Shown piece after piece: positions 34,573 through 43,864 of a DNA stretch of 64,000 bases. Position numbers and translations under genes: made by a program. The notes under the pieces were generated by a model, which was not told the DNA's origin, searched no databases, and saw only the letters and a list, made by a program, of their open reading frames with translations. Origin of the DNA: Flavobacterium sp. N2820 (GTDB taxonomy: Bacteria > Bacteroidota > Bacteroidia > Flavobacteriales > Flavobacteriaceae); the NCBI RefSeq assembly GCF_025947285.1, contig NZ_CP110008.1:124001-188000 (forward strand), in the 5' to 3' direction. How positions within the stretch are numbered: position 1 is the stretch's first letter; each line of letters opens with the position of its first letter.

Positions 34573-35765
34573 TCATCCAAATTTTCATTAAAAGCGGAGG
34601 GTAATAATTGCGGAATAAATTTTATCAAAATAGGCAATAATAAGCCACCACCAGGAAGTAAAAAGATAGTTAACGATGGAATGGTTTTACACACATCTAG
34701 CAGCTGTTTTTTTACTTTCTTTTTTTCTTCTTTACTCAAATCTTTTCGGGTTGATTTGGCTAATAGTTGCATTAATTCGCCACTTTCTTTGATTTCTTTA
34801 GTTAATCTATCTTTGTTGCGAATAATCAGTTTGGTTACATTTTTATTAGCTTGATCGTAAAAATGTTTAATTGGATTTGAAAAATTAAAAAAAGGAATTT
34901 CAGCTTTATACTGATTGATGAAAAAGTTAATATCGTTAATGCTTTTGTCAAGAATTGTAGCTTCTAAACCTAAATCAGCATTGATGTTTTTTAAAAATAT
35001 AACTTCGTGTTCTTCTAATTTTTCATCACTCCACAAGGCCATTTGAGCCATATCCAACAAGTATAATTTTTCTAATAATTCGGTATATTTTAGCAATTTA
35101 ATGTCCGAGAATTCAATAGAGTCAATAGTTGAAAATTTGGTATAACGAATGGAGTTTTCAAACAATTTCACCAATAATTCATCATATTTAGATTTGTTTT
35201 GTTTTGTTTTTAGCGCCAATGAAACAATTTTGATACAATCAGATTCTACATTTTTTAAATAATCTGATGCTAATTCATTGTTTTTTAGATAGTAATGAAA
35301 CGCCAAAACATCAATAAACAATAAAGCATTGGTTATAATGTGCGAAAAATTTTTGCTAATACTGTTCTGATTGGTTTGAATTCTGTCGTCAATCACTTTT
35401 TCTAATCGTGAACTGTGTGTGCTTTCGGGCAACATTTTTTTAATGAAATTCAGATTTTCGGGCTGAATTATATTGTAAAATTGGTAAACAGAACTGATGA
35501 AATCTTTTGCTTTAGCTTCTTTATTTTCTAGGGAATAAACAGAAAATAAGGTGTTTAAAAACCCAACCTTCGTAATTTCATCATACGACCATTTTGAAGT
35601 ATTTACATCCGCTTTTAATTGAAAATTAATTACATAGCCATAAATAAAACCTGTTTTTCTACAACTTTCATAAAAAGACAAATAATCGCCTTGAAAATCA
35701 ATGAAATTTTCACGATTTTCAGTAAAAAACTTGTCAATCCATCCATTTGCAGAAGGGTTTATCAT
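34569..35765 (-). CDS. LETM1-like domain protein
   Basis: A 398-residue protein. The start at 35765 overlaps the uvrA stop by one base (TAATG), which favours it over a start inside uvrA. The body is helical and unrecognised; the last 90 residues carry the LETM1-type core: STRKDLSKEEKKKVKKQLLDVCKT followed by the hydrophobic FLLPGGGLLLPILIKFIPQLLPSAF. In mitochondria LETM1 serves cation/proton homeostasis; bacterial homologues in flavobacteria have been labelled biofilm-associated. One membrane-embedded segment is likely. Translational coupling to a DNA repair gene has no evident logic. Confidence 0.75.
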   Translation of the reverse strand: MINPSANGWIDKFFTENRENFIDFQGDYLSFYESCRKTGFIYGYVINFQLKADVNTSKWSYDEITKVGFLNTLFSVYSLENKEAKAKDFISSVYQFYNIIQPENLNFIKKMLPESTHSSRLEKVIDDRIQTNQNSISKNFSHIITNALLFIDVLAFHYYLKNNELASDYLKNVESDCIKIVSLALKTKQNKSKYDELLVKLFENSIRYTKFSTIDSIEFSDIKLLKYTELLEKLYLLDMAQMALWSDEKLEEHEVIFLKNINADLGLEATILDKSINDINFFINQYKAEIPFFNFSNPIKHFYDQANKNVTKLIIRNKDRLTKEIKESGELMQLLAKSTRKDLSKEEKKKVKKQLLDVCKTIPSLTIFLLPGGGLLLPILIKFIPQLLPSAFNENLDD

Positions 35766-38557
35766 TACTTTAGTTTCTCTTTTAAATATTTTCCTGTAAT
35801 TGAATTCTTGTTTTTGGCCACTTCTTCTGGTGTGCCAAAAGCCATTAATTTTCCACCGTTTTCGCCACCTTCCGGACCAATATCCAAAATGTAATCGGCA
35901 CATTTGATTAAGTCTAAATTGTGTTCAATTACGATAATCGAATGTCCTTTTTCAAGCAACGCATCAAACGAAGCTAATAATTTTTTAATATCATGAAAAT
36001 GCAAACCTGTTGTAGGTTCATCAAATACGAACAGTGCTTTATCTTTTATAGTTCCTTTGACTAAAAAGGAAGCCAATTTAATACGTTGCGCCTCACCACC
36101 AGAAAGTGTAGAAGATGATTGTCCTAATTGCACATAACCTAAACCAACATCTTGTAAAGGTTGTAATTTTTGCGTGATTTTTGTCTGTTTTTGTTCGGTA
36201 AAGAAATTCAAAGCTTCATCAATGGTCATTTTTAAAATGTCATCAATGTTTTTTCCTTCGAAAGTAACTTCTAACACTTCTTTTTTGAAACGTTTTCCGT
36301 TACAAACTTCACATTCTAAATGAACGTCTGCCATAAATTGCATTTCGATAGTTACTTCGCCATCTCCTTTGCAAACTTCGCATCTTCCGCCATCAACATT
36401 AAAAGAGAAATGTTTTGCTTGATAATTTCTTAGTTTGGAAACGTTTTGTTTGGCAAATAATTCACGAATATCATCATACGCTTTGATATAGGTAACAGGA
36501 TTCGAACGTGAACTTCTTCCAATTGGATTTTGGTCTACATATTCGATATGTTTGATGTGCGAAAAACTTCCCGCCAATTCGGTAAATTGTCCTGCTTTTT
36601 CACCAACACCTTCTAATTTTTTTTGAATCGCAGGAAATAAAATTTTCTTTACCAATGTGCTTTTTCCACTACCCGAAACCCCTGTAATCACAGTTAAACA
36701 TTCCAACGGAAAGGTGAAGTTTTCATTTTTTAAGTTATTTTCTCGCGCACCAATAACTTCGATGTGATTTTTGAATTTTCTTCTAGTTTTTGGCACCGAA
36801 ATTTCTTCTTGACCATTCAAATATTTCGCGGTTAACGAATCAAACTTCAGTATTTCATCATACGTTCCTTGTGCAACTAATTCACCGCCATGTGTTCCAG
36901 CTTCTGGGCCAATATCGATAATCATATCAGCAGCTTTCATGATATCTTCGTCGTGTTCGACTACGATAACGGTGTTGCCTAAATCACGAAGTTCTTTCAA
37001 TACTTCGATTAATCTTTCGGTGTCTTTTGGATGTAAACCAATACTTGGTTCGTCTAAAATATACATCGAGCCTACCAAACTACTTCCTAACGAAGTGGCC
37101 AAGTTGATACGCTGCGATTCGCCTCCAGAAAGTGAGTTAGAATTACGATTTAATGTCAAATAACTCAATCCTACATTGAATAAAAAGTCTAAACGATTGT
37201 TGATTTCGATTAACAAACGTTTGGCTACTTTAGTATCGTATTCGTTTAATTCTAATTTTTTAAAGAAATCAATCAAGTTTACGATTGGTAAATCTACCAA
37301 ATCTGAAACTGTTTTTCCGCCAACTGTAATGTAATTGGCCTCTGGGCGAAGTCTTTTACCTTTACATGTATGACATTTTGTTTTTCCTCGGTATCTCGAA
37401 AGTAAAACACGATTTTGAATTTTATAATTTTTCTCTTCTAATTCCGAAAAGAAATCGTTTAATCCTGTAAAATAGTTGTTTCCGTCCCAAATCAACTGCT
37501 TTTGTTCGTCTGAAAGTTCGAAGAAGGGTTTATGAATCGGAAAATCAAATTTATAAGCGTTGTTTACCAATTGATCTCGGTACCAACTCATACTTTCGCC
37601 ACGCCACGGAAAAACAGCATTTTCATAAACTGATATAGCCGTATTAGGAATTACTAAATCGGTATCAATTCCGATAACACTTCCGTAGCCTTCACATGTT
37701 GGACAAGCTCCGTAAGGATTATTAAAACTGAATAAGTGAATATTCGGTTCTAAAAATGTAATGCCATCTAATTCAAAATTAGCACTATATTCTAAACGCT
37801 TTTTGGTATCCACTTCTTGCAAATAACAAACACCTTTACCTTCGTAAAAGCCGGTTTGCACAGCATCAGCTAAACGATTAAAAAATTCTTCTTCGGTTTT
37901 AACCACAATTCGGTCAATGATCAGTAGAATATCTTTGTTGTCCAATTGATGTTGGTCAATCATATCCAAGCGCACCATTTCATTATCTACTAAAATACGT
38001 GCAAAACCTTGTTGTAACAATACTTTTAGTTTGTCTTCTAAAGCCCTTCCTTCTTCCAAATGAATAGGAGAAAGCAGTAGCCATTTACTTTCAATAGGAA
38101 ATGTTTTGATGTCATTTATCACATCAGAAACAGTATCTTTTTTAACTTCTTTTCCAGAGATAGGAGAGTAGGTTTTACCAATTCGTGCAAAAAGAAGCTT
38201 TAAATAATCATAAATTTCAGTTGATGTACCTACTGTAGAACGCGCATTACTTGTGTTTACCTTTTGTTCAATGGCAATGGCTGGCGCAATTCCTTTAATA
38301 TATTCTACTTTTGGTTTATCTAATCTTCCTAAAAATTGTCGTGCATAAGAGGATAAACTTTCAACATATCTACGTTGCCCTTCAGCATAAAGTGTGTCGA
38401 ATGCCAAACTTGATTTTCCAGAGCCTGAAAGCCCAGTAATTACTACCAATTTGTTTCGTGGAATGGCAACATCTAAATTTTTAAGATTATGCAATTGAGC
38501 ACCTTTAATTAAGATATTTTTTTTTGGTTCTAACGTTGAAAAATCGGGTTGTATCAT
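35765..38557 (-). CDS. uvrA: excinuclease ABC subunit A
   Basis: A 930-residue UvrA, the damage-recognition ATPase of nucleotide excision repair. Both ATPase halves are complete: Walker [14 protein letters not shown] and [13 protein letters not shown], signatures [12 protein letters not shown] and [12 protein letters not shown], Walker [14 protein letters not shown] and [13 protein letters not shown]. Zinc modules are seen as [16 protein letters not shown] and [19 protein letters not shown]. Full length for the family. It is the first gene of a two-gene unit with the LETM1-like gene. No clear LexA box was seen upstream. Confidence 0.95.
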   Translation of the reverse strand: MIQPDFSTLEPKKNILIKGAQLHNLKNLDVAIPRNKLVVITGLSGSGKSSLAFDTLYAEGQRRYVESLSSYARQFLGRLDKPKVEYIKGIAPAIAIEQKVNTSNARSTVGTSTEIYDYLKLLFARIGKTYSPISGKEVKKDTVSDVINDIKTFPIESKWLLLSPIHLEEGRALEDKLKVLLQQGFARILVDNEMVRLDMIDQHQLDNKDILLIIDRIVVKTEEEFFNRLADAVQTGFYEGKGVCYLQEVDTKKRLEYSANFELDGITFLEPNIHLFSFNNPYGACPTCEGYGSVIGIDTDLVIPNTAISVYENAVFPWRGESMSWYRDQLVNNAYKFDFPIHKPFFELSDEQKQLIWDGNNYFTGLNDFFSELEEKNYKIQNRVLLSRYRGKTKCHTCKGKRLRPEANYITVGGKTVSDLVDLPIVNLIDFFKKLELNEYDTKVAKRLLIEINNRLDFLFNVGLSYLTLNRNSNSLSGGESQRINLATSLGSSLVGSMYILDEPSIGLHPKDTERLIEVLKELRDLGNTVIVVEHDEDIMKAADMIIDIGPEAGTHGGELVAQGTYDEILKFDSLTAKYLNGQEEISVPKTRRKFKNHIEVIGARENNLKNENFTFPLECLTVITGVSGSGKSTLVKKILFPAIQKKLEGVGEKAGQFTELAGSFSHIKHIEYVDQNPIGRSSRSNPVTYIKAYDDIRELFAKQNVSKLRNYQAKHFSFNVDGGRCEVCKGDGEVTIEMQFMADVHLECEVCNGKRFKKEVLEVTFEGKNIDDILKMTIDEALNFFTEQKQTKITQKLQPLQDVGLGYVQLGQSSSTLSGGEAQRIKLASFLVKGTIKDKALFVFDEPTTGLHFHDIKKLLASFDALLEKGHSIIVIEHNLDLIKCADYILDIGPEGGENGGKLMAFGTPEEVAKNKNSITGKYLKEKLK

Positions 38558-38900
38558 TGTTGATTTTAATAGAATTGCAAAGATAATTAATCTATTTCAA
38601 GTTATACAGAATCTTTTATTTCATTTTGTTTTTTTACCTAGGAATGACTTTATTATATCGTTATAGTTGTTATAAAATAGAAATTTTTAACTATACATTA
38701 GCTATACATTTCATATTTTTATACTTTAAAAATATAATTAATTAATTAAAAATCAATTAGTTATGTTTTTAAAAAAATAATTAAAAAATAATTTATAAAA
38801 AAGGAGTTGTATAGTTTGTATATACGAATTGAGAATTGTTTAGAAATTATAACTTTTAAATTTACAATTAATAAATTTTAACTAAATAAAATTAGATATT
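38558..38900. promoter_or_regulatory. 343-base AT-rich regulatory region before the glucan locus
   Basis: No gene was found here. The region is very AT-rich. It holds two direct copies of CTATACATT(A/T) at 38691-38700 and 38702-38711 (11-base period, same helix face) and an inverted half-site TTGTATAG at 38807-38814. A further copy occurs upstream of the barrel-glycosidase gene at 43623-43632. These may bind the locus regulator. No exact TTTG/TAnnTTTG promoter pair was recognised. Confidence 0.45.
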
Positions 38901-40681
38901 ATGAAAAAAATTACTTTTTTACTAACGTTAATGACTTGTTCATTAGGTTTTGCTCAGAACCTTGTGACTAATGGTGATTTTCAGACAGGTACGGCAGCAC
39001 CTTGGTATAATAACGCTGCAAATGTTGTTGATTTAGGTGGAGGAAACTTTGTAAACCAGGCTAATGTTGGTAGTGCGGGTAATCCTTGGGATGTAAACTT
39101 AAGTCAAGAGGTTTTATTAGAAGACGGGAAAACTTATAAGTTTACTTTTGATGCTTTCACTGATGCTACAACAGGTTCGCGAACAATTGTAGCTGGATTA
39201 GGGCAAACAGGAGCTCCTTTTGCATCTTTAACATTTACTCCTACATTAACTCCAACTCCTCAAACTTTTTCTTATGACGTTACTATTAATTATGGTAATG
39301 CTGTAACAGATAGAGTTATATTTGACATGGGTGCAGCTACAGGATTTGTATTTATTGATAATGTTTCTGTTGTTGAAGTCTTACCACTTGTTTTAGGTTT
39401 TGAATCTTCTGAAAGCGGTGGTGTTGGGGCTGAATTTGGGGTATGGCTCCTCCAGTTGTTGAAAATGGTACAGGGTCTAACACCACTAATGTACTTAAAA
39501 TTGTTGGAAATCCTGCATCTGATGTTTGGCAAGGTGTAAATTTAACTTTAACTTCATTAGTTGATTTAGCCACAACTCAAACTATGACAATGGATGTTTA
39601 CTCTGCAGATCCTATTACGTTTTTAGTAAAAGTAACAGGTGGTTCAGGTAGTGCTGGAACTGTTGCAGCTTCTGTAACTCACCCAGGAGGTAATACATGG
39701 CAAACTATTCCTTTTACTTTCAACACTTCATTAGACGGTCAAGCTGCTTTAGCGAATGGAACATATTCTGGTTTTGTAATTCATACTTATTGGGCTCCTG
39801 GTGAAACATCATTTTTTCCAAATGTAACTAAACCTGCTAGAACTTTTTATGTAGATAATATTAGAGGGCCACTTGGTACGCCAGTTGTAACGCCTTCTCC
39901 AGCTGTTCCAGCTCCAACCCCTCCAGCTAGAGCTGCTGCTGATGTAGTTTCAATTTATAGTGATGCTTATTCGCCTATTACTTTTGATAATTTTGACGCA
40001 GGATGGTGCGGAGGTGCTGCTACAACTGAGGTTCAAATTGTTGGTAATAACACATTGAAAAAGAATTCTGGTGTTGTTTGTCATGGAATTGAATTTCAAT
40101 CAAACAAATTAGATTTATCTGCTTTTACACACATTCATTTTGATTTTTATATAACTGATACTGATTTAACTGGTGATGTATTCAATGTTAAATTAGTTGA
40201 TTTTGGTGGTGGAACGGCTGAAGCTTCTGCTCTAGAGATTAATATTAATGGTGGGAGTACACCACAATTAGTTGCCAATCAATGGGTTTCTGTTGATGTG
40301 CCAATTACAGCTTTAGGAGGTGTAGTTGCAAATAATTTAACAAGAAGTGATGTAGCTCAAATTGGAATTACAACTGCAATGGTTAGTAATGTTTGGTATG
40401 ATAATATTTATTTACATAAAAATACAACATTAAGTTCAGAAAACTTTAATGTTTCAAAAGTTAGATTATACCCTAATCCTGCAACTAATATTTTAAATAT
40501 TGAATCAGTTGTTGCGATACAAAACATAAGTGTTGTGAATGTTTTAGGACAAGAAGTTATTACTAAAAATGTTGATAGTTCATCAGTTTCTTTAGATATT
40601 TCAAATCTACAAGCAGGAATTTATGTTATAAGAACAAGTATCGATGGAAATATTTCGTCTACAAAATTCATAAAAGAATAG
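38901..40681 (+). pseudogene. T9SS glycan-binding protein interrupted by a one-base frameshift
   Basis: The first frame starts MKKITFLLTLMTCSLGFAQNLVTNG (signal peptide, then a CBM4-like module NGDFQTGTAAPWYNN to FIDNVSVVEV) and is read into a GGGG run at 39438-39441, after which it becomes nonsense and stops at 39539. The continuation is in the -1 frame: APPVVENGTGSNTTNVLKIVG, then a second beta-sandwich (VSIYSDAYSPITFDNF to VWYDNIYLH) and a type A T9SS sorting domain (RLYPNPATNILNI to FIKE). One extra G in the run would restore a full protein of about 593 residues. No catalytic residues are seen. It may be a real mutation or a homopolymer sequencing error. It opens the beta-glucan locus. 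Confidence 0.8.
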
Positions 40682-40702
40682 TTTTTTCAATTCTTACATA
40701 TT

Positions 40703-40730
40703 AAAGACTGTCAGCAATGGCAGTCTTTTT
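40703..40730 (+). terminator. terminator after the glycan-binding gene
   Basis: Arms AAAGACTGTC (40703-40712) and GGCAGTCTTT (40719-40728) pair with one G-U, six-base loop, and a T-run after. Confidence 0.85.
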
Positions 40731-40784
40731 TTTAAATCATTTTTTTATAATATTTATATTATATATCTTTATTTTCTAATTATA

Positions 40785-43598
40785 ATGAAAATGCAATTTC
40801 TAAAAATTCAAATTAAACTTTTCATAATTTTATTTTCTTTATTTTGTTCGGCTCAACAGTTGCCTCCAATTGTCAAGTATTCTAAAGATATATATGGAGC
40901 TGGAATTCAGAATTGGATGATTTCTCAAGACAGTCATCGATTTATGTATTTTGCAAATAATGAAGGTTTACTTGAGTTTAATGGAGCAAAATGGATACTG
41001 AATCCATCTCCAAATGAGGCAATTGTTCGTTCAGTAAAATGTATTAATGATAAAATTTACACGGGTGCTTTCATGGAATTTGGCTATTGGCAACGTGCTA
41101 TAAACGGTCAGTTATATTATACTTCACTTAGCAATACAATAAAGGATAAAATTAATGATGACGAACAATTTTGGGGTATTTTTCCTTTTGATAATTGGAT
41201 TCTTTTTCAGTCATTAGAAAAAATTTATGCATACAACACAAAAAATCAATCCTTTACTATAATAAACCCAAACAGTACTATTAATAAGGCATTTCAAACA
41301 GCTAATGCTATTTATTTTCAAACTACAAAGGGATTATATGAAATTGATCAAGGTAAAAGTAAACTGTTCTTAAGCAATGAAATTATTAATCAGAATAAAT
41401 TGATTAACATTTTTGATACTAGTGATGGTTTAGTTTTAGTGACTCAAAAACAAGGAATTTTTAACTATAAAAATGGTGTTTTGAGTAAATTTCCTACGAA
41501 TATTGATTCAGAAATTCAGCAAAGTAATATTTATAGTAGTCAATTACTTTCAGATGAAAGCATTGCTCTTGGTTCTATTTCAAATGGAATATTTATTTTA
41601 TCTAAAGAAGGTAAATTAATTTACCACATTACTCAAAATTCTGGATTGAGTAATAATACTGCACTTTCGCTTTTTGAAGATGTAGATAAGAATTTATGGA
41701 TTGGTCTCGATAATGGAATTAACTGTATTAATCTTAAATCTCCAATAAAGAGCTATTTGGATAACACAGGGATTTTAGGAACAATTTACACTTCGATTAC
41801 ACATAACAATAAATTGTATATAGGAACAAATCAAGGACTGTTTTTTAAAGATTTAAATTCTTCATCAAAATTTGAATTTATTCAAAATACGAAAGGTCAA
41901 GTTTGGTCTTTATTTTCATACCAAAATACACTTTTTTGTGGTCATGACTCAGGAACTTTTATCGTTAACGATACAAATGCTAACCTTATTTTTGCTGCTT
42001 CAGGAACATGGAAATTTGAGCCTTTCTCTAAAGGAAGTAATTATATTTTACAAGGTAATTATAACGGGATATCTGTATTAGAAAAGAAAAATAATAATTG
42101 GGTTTTTAAAAATAAAATAAATGGCTTTAATTATTCATCAAAACATTTTGAAATCCTCAAAAAGGATATCTATGTAAGCCATGAATATAAAGGTGTGTAT
42201 ACATTTACCATTGATAATTCACTTTTAAATGCTTCAAAAATAATAAAATTTAATAATCCAACTAAGAGCAAAAATGCAACACTAGCTAAATATAATAATC
42301 AAATTTACTATGCATCAAAAGAAGGTGTTTTTAAAATGAATAACACAACGAAGGCTTTTGAAAAAGATAAATCATTAAGCACCATTTTCCAAAATGATGA
42401 ATATGTAACTGGAAAAATGATTGTTGATAAGTCTAATAAATTATGGTTTTTCACTAAGAACTATATTCACTATTATTCTTCTGGTAAATTATCTTCAGAA
42501 TTAAAGAAAAATAGCTTGCCTATCCCTTCATCTTTAACTAATTCTATGCCTGGATACGAAAATATATTGCAACTAAGTGATGATAATTATCTAATAGGCA
42601 CAACGGATGGATATTATGTTTTAAAGAATAATGGTTTTAAGTTTAGCAATTACAAAGTTTCTTTGATTGGAATATCAAATAATGTAGTGAATTCAAAATC
42701 AACCAATATTTCCATTTCAAATAAAGGAATTTTAAAACACAATCAAAACAATCTCGCATTTAGTTATACTGTTCCTGAATATGATAAGTATATTAATGCC
42801 GAATACCAATATAAATTAGAGGGTCTTCATGAGCATTGGAGCGATTGGTCTTTTAATTCTCAGGTAGTTTTCGAAAATTTACCTGCTGGTGAATATGTTT
42901 TTAGTGTAAGAGCTAAGGTAGCAAATTCTTTGACCGACAATACTGCAACTTATTCTTTTGTAATCAATAAACCATGGTATGCTAACAATTGGGCTAAATT
43001 GTTTTATTTTATATTATTAGTTGTTTTAGGGTATTATATTCACAAATTCTATACCCTTTATCACGAAAAAAGACATGAACGAATTATCGCTGAAAACAAT
43101 ATCTTATTGGAATTAAAGGAATTAGAAAACGAGCAACAAATAATGAAAATTAAGAATGAACAGCTCACGCAAGATGTAGATAAAAAGAACAAAGAACTTG
43201 CAGTTTCAACTATGAATCTTATTAAGAAAACAGAACTTTTAAATATTATCAAAGGTGATTTAAAAAACTCAACAGATAGTACAACAAATAGAAGTATTAA
43301 ATCGGTAATTTCAACCATTAATAAAAATGTGAAAGAAGAAAACACCTGGAATGTTTTTAAAGAAGCATTTGATAGTGCCGATAATAATTTCTTAAAGAAA
43401 GTTAAAGAGAATCATCCTTCATTGACTCCTAATGATTTAAGACTGTGTGCCTATTTACGTTTGAATTTATCTTCTAAAGAAATTGCACCACTTCTTAATA
43501 TATCTGTTCGTAGTATAGAAATTAAACGATATCGTTTGCGAAAAAAAATGAATCTCCCGCATGAAATGGGTCTTGTAGAATATTTATTGTCTATATAA
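40785..43598 (+). CDS. membrane-spanning one-component regulator (reg_prop, Y_Y_Y, LuxR-type HTH)
   Basis: A 937-residue regulator. A signal-type N-terminus (IILFSLFCSAQQ) leads to a periplasmic two-propeller sensor (reg_prop repeats such as LFEDVDKNLWIGLDNGINCI and IYTSITHNNKLYIGTNQGLF) and a Y_Y_Y domain (about residues 645-725, AEYQYKLEGLHEHWSDWS). One membrane helix (KLFYFILLVVLGYYIHKF) is followed by a coiled coil and a C-terminal LuxR/GerE-type helix-turn-helix (LTPNDLRLCAYLRLNLSSKEIAPLLNISVRSIEIKRYRLRKK). Kinase and receiver domains are absent, unlike hybrid two-component PUL regulators. Placement between the glycan-binding gene and the enzyme genes makes it the likely glucan sensor of the locus. 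Confidence 0.85.
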   Translation: MKMQFLKIQIKLFIILFSLFCSAQQLPPIVKYSKDIYGAGIQNWMISQDSHRFMYFANNEGLLEFNGAKWILNPSPNEAIVRSVKCINDKIYTGAFMEFGYWQRAINGQLYYTSLSNTIKDKINDDEQFWGIFPFDNWILFQSLEKIYAYNTKNQSFTIINPNSTINKAFQTANAIYFQTTKGLYEIDQGKSKLFLSNEIINQNKLINIFDTSDGLVLVTQKQGIFNYKNGVLSKFPTNIDSEIQQSNIYSSQLLSDESIALGSISNGIFILSKEGKLIYHITQNSGLSNNTALSLFEDVDKNLWIGLDNGINCINLKSPIKSYLDNTGILGTIYTSITHNNKLYIGTNQGLFFKDLNSSSKFEFIQNTKGQVWSLFSYQNTLFCGHDSGTFIVNDTNANLIFAASGTWKFEPFSKGSNYILQGNYNGISVLEKKNNNWVFKNKINGFNYSSKHFEILKKDIYVSHEYKGVYTFTIDNSLLNASKIIKFNNPTKSKNATLAKYNNQIYYASKEGVFKMNNTTKAFEKDKSLSTIFQNDEYVTGKMIVDKSNKLWFFTKNYIHYYSSGKLSSELKKNSLPIPSSLTNSMPGYENILQLSDDNYLIGTTDGYYVLKNNGFKFSNYKVSLIGISNNVVNSKSTNISISNKGILKHNQNNLAFSYTVPEYDKYINAEYQYKLEGLHEHWSDWSFNSQVVFENLPAGEYVFSVRAKVANSLTDNTATYSFVINKPWYANNWAKLFYFILLVVLGYYIHKFYTLYHEKRHERIIAENNILLELKELENEQQIMKIKNEQLTQDVDKKNKELAVSTMNLIKKTELLNIIKGDLKNSTDSTTNRSIKSVISTINKNVKEENTWNVFKEAFDSADNNFLKKVKENHPSLTPNDLRLCAYLRLNLSSKEIAPLLNISVRSIEIKRYRLRKKMNLPHEMGLVEYLLSI

Positions 43599-43622
43599 AG
43601 CGATATTTCAAGTATTTTTTAC

Positions 43623-43632
43623 CTATACATTA
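43623..43632. promoter_or_regulatory. CTATACATTA motif upstream of the enzyme operon
   Basis: An exact copy of the 10-base element found at 38691-38700. It lies 24 bases past the regulator's stop and about 230 bases before the first enzyme gene, in the 266-base gap 43599-43864 that otherwise shows no gene with support. Confidence 0.4.
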
Positions 43633-43864
43633 CCTCAACAAATCCACTTTTACTATAAATTGTAGATTGTATAAAAATGTTTTTTATATTCTTCTACGCA
43701 TTGTTTATTGGCTTTTTTTAAGGGTTTTAGCGATATTTTTATTATGTATATTTTTTGTTGAGGTTAATTTTATTAAATATGTAATAATTACTGATTATTT
43801 TTATGAAATCATTAACAAATCAAAAACTTTTAAAATTATTAATTACTTAAATCCTAAACAGCAA

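Noticed and set aside
35766..35903. Extension of the LETM1-like gene by 46 codons into uvrA
   Set aside because: The extension is Arg/Trp-rich nonsense antisense in composition to no domain and lies wholly inside the uvrA coding sequence; the ATG at 35765 forms a standard stop-start overlap.
38558..38900. A small RNA or missed gene in the AT-rich gap
   Set aside because: No frame of convincing composition, no hairpin plus T-run, and no conserved RNA motif was recognised.
43667..43864. N-terminal extension of the barrel-glycosidase
   Set aside because: It would put a second hydrophobic stretch before a perfect signal peptide that starts at 43865.
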